From contig NZ_CP033433.1 of the NCBI RefSeq assembly GCF_003713065.1, positions 1,027,001-1,091,000 on the forward strand: a stretch of DNA of 64,000 bases. Reading direction: 5' to 3'. The position numbers were made by a program, and so were the translations under genes. Positions 57,571-64,000 of the stretch are shown here, piece after piece. This DNA is from Cohnella candidum (lineage in GTDB: Bacteria; Bacillota; Bacilli; Paenibacillales; Paenibacillaceae). Every line of letters starts with the position of its first letter. Position 1 is the first letter of the stretch. The notes beneath the pieces were generated by a model. That model was not told the DNA's origin, ran no database searches, and saw nothing but the letters and a program-made list of their open reading frames with translations.

Positions 57571-58998
57571 ATGAACGCACTCGGAATCGTATCCGCGGTA
57601 AATACCGCATCGCCAACCTCAGCTTCGGCTTCGGGAACCGGGAAAACCGGGTCGTCCGGCGGTTTCGCGGGCGCGCTTGTCCAAGCCATCGGCGGAACGG
57701 CGAGCACGGGAACGGCTTCGGCAGGCAACGGAATCACGGCAGGCCTTGCAGGATTGCTCGGACTTTTCTCCGCCCCATCGGAAGACTCTTCTTCCGCAGG
57801 ACTGCTCGAATTGCTCGCGGGATTGACGAAGGCATTGGACGCGCAGGATCCGAACGCGAAGCTTCCGGATGAGCTGCAAGACCAGCTCGCCGCGCTGCTT
57901 GTCATGCTTCAGAACCTGCTGAATCCGTCAGCATCCGAAATGCCGGATAATCCGCAAGATGCTTTGGCCGTTCTGACTTCGTCGATCGACGGGACCGACG
58001 CGCTGCAATCGCAATCGAACGCACAGCTCGGATGGATCGCGGCATTGAAGCAAACCGCTCAGAATTTGACGGACCGATTGGCAGCCGACTCCACGCTGGA
58101 CGCCCAGGCGCCGCAAGTGAAAGAATCGCTGCAACAAGCGGTAAACGCGCTGCAGCAGCTCCAAGGCGACAAGACCGCGTCGAAGACGGCTGGCGTCGTC
58201 GAAGCGAGAACTTCGGCGGTCGACACCGCATCCGGTGCCGCGTCGACAGCGAACGCAGCGGCTGACCAGCAAAGCGGCAACGCTCCGGCGGAGGTTCAAG
58301 CCGAAGTCCGCAAAGCGGCCGTTCCTTTCCGGAATCCGGCATGGCAGTATGCGACGGCATCCTCCAAAGAAACGAACCCGCAAACGGAAGGGCAAATTCC
58401 GGCAACGGCGGTCGAAAACACGGACGCCTCGAGCCAGAACTCCGTACCGGTCTGGACTCTGCTGAAGTCGGCCGACAACTTGACGGCCGCGGCATCAACC
58501 GCGAACGCGTCGGTTCCCGCGCAAGTGCCGGTCCAGCAATTCGCCGAGCAGATGGGCAAATTCCTGGTCAAACAATTCGTCCTGACGCAAGGGCACGGGA
58601 CGGCGGAGGCCAAAATCTCGCTGCATCCGGAGCATTTGGGGCAAGTGGACATCAAGATCATGATCCAGAACGGCCTGCTTACCGCGCAATTCACGGCGGA
58701 GAACGGAGCGGCCCGCGACCTGCTTGAGAATCAGATGGCTCAGCTTCGCTCCGCGCTTCAAGGACAAGGCTTGCAAGTCGACCGAATGGAAGTCGTCCAG
58801 CAATCGGCAGGAGCCGAATCCGCGGCCTTCTTCCAGCAGTTCCAGGGACGTTCGGGCTCGAATTCCCAGGGCGGCCAGTCCAGGGATCGCGGCGCCAAGG
58901 GCGTCTACGAAGACCCGGCGGCATTCGAAGCGGAACTCGACAGGACTTCGTTCCTTCGCGAGATCGGCTACGGCAGCTCGCTTAACGTAACCGCATAA
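57571..58998 (+). CDS. fliK: flagellar hook-length control protein FliK
   Basis: A 475-residue secreted ruler. The N-terminal two-thirds is Ala/Gln/Ser-rich with low complexity, and the C-terminal Flg_hook domain (about 330-420) has the AKISLHPEHLGQVDIKI motif. Start ATG at 57571 uses AAAGGAGGTGA. It acts with FlhB to stop hook growth. Confidence 0.93.
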   Translation: MNALGIVSAVNTASPTSASASGTGKTGSSGGFAGALVQAIGGTASTGTASAGNGITAGLAGLLGLFSAPSEDSSSAGLLELLAGLTKALDAQDPNAKLPDELQDQLAALLVMLQNLLNPSASEMPDNPQDALAVLTSSIDGTDALQSQSNAQLGWIAALKQTAQNLTDRLAADSTLDAQAPQVKESLQQAVNALQQLQGDKTASKTAGVVEARTSAVDTASGAASTANAAADQQSGNAPAEVQAEVRKAAVPFRNPAWQYATASSKETNPQTEGQIPATAVENTDASSQNSVPVWTLLKSADNLTAAASTANASVPAQVPVQQFAEQMGKFLVKQFVLTQGHGTAEAKISLHPEHLGQVDIKIMIQNGLLTAQFTAENGAARDLLENQMAQLRSALQGQGLQVDRMEVVQQSAGAESAAFFQQFQGRSGSNSQGGQSRDRGAKGVYEDPAAFEAELDRTSFLREIGYGSSLNVTA

Positions 58999-59021
58999 TC
59001 CCGCTAGGAGGTGATATTCCG

Positions 59022-59504
59022 GTGGCGGACATTACCGGAACGACGAACATTTGGCCGTACTATTCGGCGCAAAACGTTCAGACGGCCGCTCGCAAACCGG
59101 TGAAAGAGCTCGGCAAGGACCAGTTTTTGCAAATCCTCGTCACCCAGCTCAAAAACCAGGATCCGATGCAGCCTTTGGAGGATAAGGATTTCATCGCCCA
59201 GATGGCGCAATTCTCCTCCTTGGAACAGACGATGAACATGGCCAACAGCTTGGCCGCGCTTCGCCAATCGGCGGGCATGTCGGCCGATCTGATCGGCAAA
59301 ACGGTCGGCTGGCAAGAAACGACCGAAACCGGGGTCGTCGATCGTACGGGCGTTGTCGATGCCATCATTCGGCGCGACAATGTGCAATACGTGAAAATCG
59401 GAACCTCGGAAGTGAAAATCGACGATTTGCTGTCCATTTCGGCGACGCCTGCGAACGAAACGTCAACGGCTTCGTCCAGCACGGGAGGGACCGGCAATGA
59501 GTGA
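59022..59504 (+). CDS. flgD: hook assembly scaffold protein FlgD
   Basis: A 160-residue hook cap. It has the conserved FLQILVTQLKNQDPMQPLE motif (about 34-52). Short versus the 230 residues of E. coli FlgD; it ends before the Ig-like/tudor domains, as is usual in Bacilli. GTG start with AGGAGGTGA upstream. Confidence 0.93.
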   Translation: MADITGTTNIWPYYSAQNVQTAARKPVKELGKDQFLQILVTQLKNQDPMQPLEDKDFIAQMAQFSSLEQTMNMANSLAALRQSAGMSADLIGKTVGWQETTETGVVDRTGVVDAIIRRDNVQYVKIGTSEVKIDDLLSISATPANETSTASSSTGGTGNE

Positions 59505-59883
59505 ACGCATGACCGTCGGGCAATTGGCGGCTACGCGCGCGGCATCTCTCCAGGGGACGCGGGCAACGGCTAAATCGGCAGGAACGCCGAACGGCGGGAT
59601 TTCCTTCCGCGAACTGTTGAACCGCCAAGAACTGAAATTCAGCCATCACGCGGAGCAGCGGCTGCAGCAGAGAGGCATCGTGCTCAACACCGACCAGTTG
59701 GACAAGATCGCCGGCGCCGTAGACCAAGCGGCCGCCAAAGGAGCGAAAGACTCGCTCGTCCTGTACCGGGACATCGCGATGATCGTCAACGTGCCGAACC
59801 GTACCGTGGTAACGGCCTTGGACGGCACTTCGATGAAAGAGCATGTCTTCACGCAAATCGACAGCGCTGTCGTCGTCAGCTAG
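59497..59883 (+). CDS. TIGR02530-family flagellar protein
   Basis: A 128-residue protein with the family core FSHHAEQRLQQRGIVL (about 48-63), then a helical KIAGAVDQAAAKG region and DSLVLYRDIAMIVNVPNRTVVTA. It occurs between flgD and flgE in Firmicutes; job unknown but likely linked to hook export. Overlaps flgD by eight bases. Confidence 0.9.
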   Translation: MSERMTVGQLAATRAASLQGTRATAKSAGTPNGGISFRELLNRQELKFSHHAEQRLQQRGIVLNTDQLDKIAGAVDQAAAKGAKDSLVLYRDIAMIVNVPNRTVVTALDGTSMKEHVFTQIDSAVVVS

Positions 59884-59998
59884 ACGGAAAAGACGTTTCG
59901 TAATTGCAAGAGGGGCTGGTCCTGCCTGAAGGGGGCCCCGGGCCGCGGACCGACTGAAGCGGCCAGAAGCCAATCAATTTAGGAGGTAGGCAATTTCC

Positions 59999-60823
59999 AT
60001 GTTGCGTTCCATGTATTCCGGCGTATCCGGCATGCGCGGCTTCCAAACGAAGCTCGACGTCATCGGCAACAACATCGCAAACGTCAATACCGTAGGATTC
60101 AAAGCAGGGCGCGTCATGTTCAAGGACATCCTGAGCCAATCGATGTCCGGCGTTACGGCTCCCGTAGAGGGAACGACCGGCGGCGTGAATGCCAAGCAAG
60201 TGGGCCTGGGCGTCGCGGTTTCCGCGATCGACACGATCCACACGCCGGGCAGTGCCATGACGACGAACGTCCCGACGGACCTTCGGATCGACGGCGACGG
60301 ATTTTTCATCGTGAAACCGTCCTCCGAAAGCGACGCCAGCTACTTGACCCGCGCCGGCAACTTCACGCTCGACGCGAACCGCCAGCTGGTTAACGCCGAC
60401 GGCATGCTGGTCGCTTCCTCCGAGGGAGAAGTGCCGATCCAGCTCGACGAGGCGGTTACGGCATTCTCCATTTCGCAAAGCGGCGAGATCGTTGCGATCG
60501 GCGCCGACGGCAATGCGACCGGAACCGGCACCTTCATCGGCGTCGCGAAGGTCACCAACCCGGGCGGCCTGGAGAAAGTCGGCGGCAACCTGTACCGCGT
60601 GACGGCCAACGCCAACGCGGACGGCACGTTCGAACCGACGACGGCGGCGAACGCCGAACTCGGCACGGGCGCGATCATTTCCGGCCAATTGGAAATGTCG
60701 AACGTCGACCTGACGAACGAATTCACCGAAATGATCGTCGCACAGCGCGGTTTCCAAGCGAACTCCAAAATCATCACCACTTCGGACGATATTTTGCAAG
60801 AAGTCGTCAATCTGAAACGATAA
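59999..60823 (+). CDS. flgE: flagellar hook protein FlgE
   Basis: A 274-residue hook subunit with N-terminal MLRSMYSGVSGMRGFQ and NNIANVNTVGFK (about 24-35), and C-terminal MIVAQRGFQANSKIITTSD. Short hook proteins of this size are usual in Bacilli; the same family includes FlgG, but the place in the operon fits FlgE. AGGAGGTAGG precedes ATG. Confidence 0.9.
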   Translation: MLRSMYSGVSGMRGFQTKLDVIGNNIANVNTVGFKAGRVMFKDILSQSMSGVTAPVEGTTGGVNAKQVGLGVAVSAIDTIHTPGSAMTTNVPTDLRIDGDGFFIVKPSSESDASYLTRAGNFTLDANRQLVNADGMLVASSEGEVPIQLDEAVTAFSISQSGEIVAIGADGNATGTGTFIGVAKVTNPGGLEKVGGNLYRVTANANADGTFEPTTAANAELGTGAIISGQLEMSNVDLTNEFTEMIVAQRGFQANSKIITTSDDILQEVVNLKR

Positions 60824-60881
60824 TTGACGCCTCCGCCGGGAGAGGGCTAGGCCCTCTCCTCCGCGGATCGGGGGGATCTCC

Positions 60882-61118
60882 ATGATCGCCGTCACGAGAC
60901 TGAACGGCAGCCAATTCCATGTCAACGCTTTGCTGATCGAAACGGTGGAACAAACGCCGGATACGATGATTACGCTCACGACAGGCAAGAAATACATTGT
61001 TACCGAACATTCATCGGATGTGATCCGTTCCATCCGGCACTATCTGCGCAGTATCGGCATCATGGCCGCATTGACCGGCCAATCGGCGGATACGCAATCG
61101 GAGGGAGCTTCGTCATGA
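60882..61118 (+). CDS. swrD: FlbD/SwrD-family flagellar protein
   Basis: A 78-residue protein with the family core MIAVTRLNGSQFHVNALLIE and a HSSDVIRSI motif. In B. subtilis SwrD raises flagellar motor power and is needed for swarming. Overlaps fliL by four bases. Confidence 0.9.
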   Translation: MIAVTRLNGSQFHVNALLIETVEQTPDTMITLTTGKKYIVTEHSSDVIRSIRHYLRSIGIMAALTGQSADTQSEGASS

Positions 61119-61597
61119 AGAAAATGTTACCTTGGCTCGTTTCGCTGCTGCTGGCGATCACGTTGATCGTCTCGGTGGGCGTTTACGTTTGGAACCATTA
61201 CCTGAACGGCAGCGACTCCAAAGACCCGGTGGCCCAGGCGGAGGAGAGCGTGAAGGACGTTCAGGCCAAGCCGCTTTCCGCGGACGAGCTCATCAAGGTC
61301 ACATCCGAGTTAACGGATATCAAAACGAACATCGCGGACACCACCTACGTCGTCGTTACCGGGTTTATCTTCCAGCTCGACAGCGAGAAGAGCAAGGAAG
61401 AGTTCGATAAAATCAAGGATATCGTGGTCAGGCCGATCATCAACCGCGCGCTGTGGGTGATGAAGCCGGAAGACCTGCAAGGAACGAAGGGCAAGGACCA
61501 GCTGTACGCGGGATTGATCAATTCGATCAACGCCGTGCTGACGGAAGGCAAAGTCACTAAGGTCGAACTGAAAGATTTCATCATGCAGCAAGTTTGA
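61115..61597 (+). CDS. fliL: flagellar basal body-associated protein FliL
   Basis: A 160-residue membrane protein with one N-terminal segment (about 7-27) and an outside stomatin-like domain that helps stators. AGGGAGC precedes ATG. Confidence 0.93.
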   Translation: MKKMLPWLVSLLLAITLIVSVGVYVWNHYLNGSDSKDPVAQAEESVKDVQAKPLSADELIKVTSELTDIKTNIADTTYVVVTGFIFQLDSEKSKEEFDKIKDIVVRPIINRALWVMKPEDLQGTKGKDQLYAGLINSINAVLTEGKVTKVELKDFIMQQV

Positions 61598-61643
61598 CGG
61601 ACGGACGACTTCCTATTCGGGGCTTTGAAAGGGGTGAGAGCAA

Positions 61644-62645
61644 ATGGTAGACGTTTTATCGCAGAACGAGATCGACGCGCTGCTAGCGGCGCTGTCGTCC
61701 GGCGAAATGGATGCGGAAGAACTCAAAAAAGAGGATACGCAGAAAAAGGTACGCTCCTACGATTTTAAAAGGGCCGTGCGTTTTTCCAAGGATCACATCC
61801 GCAGCTTGACCCGAATCCACGAAAACTTCGCGCGTTATTTGACCACCTACTTTTCCGCCCAGCTCCGGACGTTCGTTCAGATTAACGTTGTCCAGGTGGA
61901 ACAGCTGCCTTACGACGAATTCATCCGTTCCATTCCGAAAATGACGATCCTGAACATTTTCGAAGCGGAGCCTTTGGAAGGCCGGATGGTTCTGGAGGTA
62001 CACCCCAACGTCGCGTTCGCGATGCTGGACCGCGTGCTCGGCGGCGCGGGCGCGGCGCCGACGAAGATCGGAAGCTTGACCGAAATCGAGACGATCATCA
62101 TGGAACGGATTTTCAGCCGGGCTTTCGACAGTTTGCAGGAAGCCTGGAGAACGGTCGTCGACATGCAGCCGAGACTGGAAGCGCTGGAGACGAATCCGCA
62201 GTTCATGCAGATCGTATCGCCCAACGAGACGATCGCGCTGATCTCCCTGAGCACGAAAATCGGAGACACGACGGGCATGATCAACCTTTGTATCCCGCAC
62301 GTCGTCATCGAACCGGTGATGCCGAGGCTGTCGGTCCATCAATGGTTCGCCTCCCAGAAGAAGATGCGCGCGCCGGAAGAGCAGCAAATGCTCGAGAAAC
62401 GCGTGAGCAAAGCGAAGCTGCCCGTCGTCGCCGAACTGGGCTTCTCGCAAATCTCGGTCCATGAATTCCTGAATTTGTCCGTCGGAGACGTCATCGCCTT
62501 ACATAAGCCGACCGACGAAGGATTGGAAGTCAAGGTCGGGGACAAGGTCAAATTCATCGCCAGTCCCGGTACGGTAAGGGACAAGATGGCGATCCAAATT
62601 CACGAAATCGTCAGCGAAGGGGTGGAAGAAAACAATGACGAGTAA
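61644..62645 (+). CDS. fliM: flagellar motor switch protein FliM
   Basis: A 333-residue C-ring protein. The N-terminal peptide LSQNEIDALLAAL (about 5-17) binds CheY-P, the middle is CheC-like, and the C-terminal 75 residues are the SpoA domain. Overlaps fliY by 11 bases. Confidence 0.97.
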   Translation: MVDVLSQNEIDALLAALSSGEMDAEELKKEDTQKKVRSYDFKRAVRFSKDHIRSLTRIHENFARYLTTYFSAQLRTFVQINVVQVEQLPYDEFIRSIPKMTILNIFEAEPLEGRMVLEVHPNVAFAMLDRVLGGAGAAPTKIGSLTEIETIIMERIFSRAFDSLQEAWRTVVDMQPRLEALETNPQFMQIVSPNETIALISLSTKIGDTTGMINLCIPHVVIEPVMPRLSVHQWFASQKKMRAPEEQQMLEKRVSKAKLPVVAELGFSQISVHEFLNLSVGDVIALHKPTDEGLEVKVGDKVKFIASPGTVRDKMAIQIHEIVSEGVEENNDE

Positions 62646-63918
62646 GGATTATTTATCCCAGGAAGAGATCGACGCGCTTCTGCGGCAGTCGTCCGGCGAA
62701 GAGCCGGAGACGCCCGCTTCGTTCGATTTCGCCGGCGAAGTGACTTTGGACGACCTGCTGACGCCGATCGAACAGGACGCCCTGGGCGAAATCGGCAACA
62801 TCACGTTCGGCAGCGCGGCGACGGCTTTGTCCACGTTGCTCGGCAAGAAAGTCGACATCACTACGCCGCAGGTTTCCGCGATCTCGAGGGACCAGTTCAA
62901 CGAGGAATTCCCCAAACCGCACGTGGCCGTTCACGTTCGTTACGTGGACGGGTTTGAAGGCATCAATTCCTTGGTCATCAAGACGCACGACGCGCAAGTC
63001 ATCGCCGATCTCATGCTGGGCGGCGAAGGCAACGTGACGTCGGAGGAATTGAACGAAATCCATATCAGCGCGGTACAGGAAGCGATGAACCAGATGATGG
63101 GTTCGTCGGCGACCTCCATGTCGACCATCTTCAACCGCATGGTCAACATTTCCCCGCCGGGCATCGACATCATGGACGTGCCGAACGGGTCGGGGATCGG
63201 CAATATCCCGATGGAGGACATGTTCGTCAAAATCTCTTTCCGGCTCAAAATCGGGGACTTGATCGATTCGACGATCATGCAGCTGCTGTCGGTACCGTTC
63301 GCGAAAGAGCTCGTCCGCTCCTTGATGGGCGACGCTTCGCCGGAACCGGCGCCCGCGCCGCAATACGCAGCACCGCAAGCGCAGCCTGCGCCGGCTCCGG
63401 TCGCGCCGCCTCCGCAGCCGATGCAGCAAATGCCTCCGCAGATGCCGCCGCAAATGCCGCCGCAGCAAATGCCGCCGGCCTACCAAATGCCGCCGCAGGA
63501 AGCCTACCAAATGCCTCCGATGGCTGCCATGCCGCCGGGTTACGGGGCTCCGATGCCGTCGTATCCGCAGACGCTCGGCGCGGCGGGAGGCCGCAACGTC
63601 AACGTCAATCCCGTCCAGTTCGCCAGCTTCCAAGGCAGCGGGCTGTCGCAGGCCGACGAGACGAACCTGAACCTGCTGCTGGACATCCCGCTGAAAGTCA
63701 CGGTGGAATTGGGACGGACGCAGAAGCAGATCAAAGAGATTTTGGAATTGTCCCAAGGTTCTATTATCGAGCTGGACAAGCTGGCCGGGGAACCGGTCGA
63801 CATCCTGGTAAACAACAAATTGATCGCCAAAGGCGAGGTCGTGGTCATCGATGAAAACTTCGGCGTCCGCGTCACCGACATCGTCAGCCAATGGGATCGC
63901 GTCCAAAAAATCCAATAA
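62635..63918 (+). CDS. fliY: flagellar motor switch phosphatase FliY (FliN-type)
   Basis: A 427-residue protein with an N-terminal CheY-P binding peptide LSQEEIDALLRQ, a CheC-like phosphatase domain (about 40-230) that dephosphorylates CheY-P, a Pro/Gln/Met repeat linker (about 240-310), and a C-terminal SpoA/FliN domain (about 340-420). AGAAGGGGTGG precedes ATG. Confidence 0.96.
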   Translation: MTSKDYLSQEEIDALLRQSSGEEPETPASFDFAGEVTLDDLLTPIEQDALGEIGNITFGSAATALSTLLGKKVDITTPQVSAISRDQFNEEFPKPHVAVHVRYVDGFEGINSLVIKTHDAQVIADLMLGGEGNVTSEELNEIHISAVQEAMNQMMGSSATSMSTIFNRMVNISPPGIDIMDVPNGSGIGNIPMEDMFVKISFRLKIGDLIDSTIMQLLSVPFAKELVRSLMGDASPEPAPAPQYAAPQAQPAPAPVAPPPQPMQQMPPQMPPQMPPQQMPPAYQMPPQEAYQMPPMAAMPPGYGAPMPSYPQTLGAAGGRNVNVNPVQFASFQGSGLSQADETNLNLLLDIPLKVTVELGRTQKQIKEILELSQGSIIELDKLAGEPVDILVNNKLIAKGEVVVIDENFGVRVTDIVSQWDRVQKIQ

Positions 63919-63939
63919 GACCCTCGGGAGGAAAACGAA

Positions 63940-64000
63940 ATGGCTAACCGCATTCTCATTGTTGACGACGCTGCATTCATGCGCATGATGATCCGCGACA
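63940..64000 (+). CDS. cheY: chemotaxis response regulator CheY (5' end only)
   Basis: The first 20 codons, MANRILIVDDAAFMRMMIRD, match a CheY start, with the acidic pair D9-D10 and the AFMR loop. GGGAGG is about ten bases upstream. The rest is outside the window, after fliY as in the B. subtilis fla/che operon. Confidence 0.93.
   Translation, partial: MANRILIVDDAAFMRMMIRD

Overview
The window is a gene-dense stretch of a high-GC, spore-forming, flagellated Firmicute, most likely Paenibacillaceae (Paenibacillus or Cohnella type). The support is gene order and content: a fapR-plsX-fabHDG-acpP-fabF-rnc-smc-ftsY-ylxM-ffh-rpsP-khpA-rimM-trmD-rplS-lepB-rbgA-rnhB-ylqG-ylqH-sucCD-dprA-topA-trmFO-hslVU-codY-flgB... 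backbone as in Bacillus subtilis, sporulation genes (ylbJ, tgl, a YjcZ-family microprotein), strong AGGAGG ribosome sites with frequent GTG/TTG starts, and GC-rich codon use. No rRNA, tRNA, insertion sequence, prophage or CRISPR array was seen.

Layout. 1-6893 is accessory metabolism: a Rieske/FAD oxidoreductase (minus strand, cut by the window edge), then a TPP-riboswitch-controlled pyrimidine/thiamine-precursor uptake operon (thiY, an MTH1187-family protein, thiX, thiZ) whose last gene is a TatD-like hydrolase, then a lone Gfo/Idh/MocA oxidoreductase. 6950-9576 is loosely packed, with small genes and spore genes (tgl, yjcZ-like). 9577-13277 holds rsmD-coaD, ylbJ and tmcAL. 13403-20325 is the DUF177-rpmF pair and the type II fatty acid cluster, with a FapR operator in front of fapR. 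20415-34930 carries rnc, smc, ftsY, a MarR/MFS pair inserted before ylxM-ffh, and the ribosome/translocation genes through rnhB. 35015-41627 has a FliK-like/FlhB-tail-like pair, yraN, comM (opposite strand), and sucCD. 41778-49822 holds dprA, topA, trmFO, hslV, hslU and codY. 50071 to the end is the front of the fla/che operon from flgB to fliY, with the first 20 codons of cheY.

How the genes work together. The thi operon should be off when TPP is plentiful. FapR senses malonyl-CoA and controls lipid synthesis from its own promoter. The smc-ftsY-ffh block joins chromosome organisation with co-translational membrane targeting; lepB is the matching signal peptidase. DprA, ComM and YraN lie within about 6 kb and suggest a DNA-uptake/recombination grouping. 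CodY, the GTP/branched-chain amino acid sensor, sits directly before the flagellar operon, which builds the rod, MS-ring, C-ring, export ATPase, hook and stator-associated parts in order.

No clearly new multi-gene system was found. The most unusual signal is a perfect sigma-D (flagellar sigma) promoter consensus on the minus strand between codY and flgB, pointing back toward codY. It could make a short RNA or a codY antisense transcript. Other points worth checking are the TatD hydrolase in the thi operon, the FlhB-tail protein with no cleavage motif next to rnhB, the MarR/MFS insertion, the missing xerC between trmFO and hslV, and an 11-bp inverted repeat between hslV and hslU.
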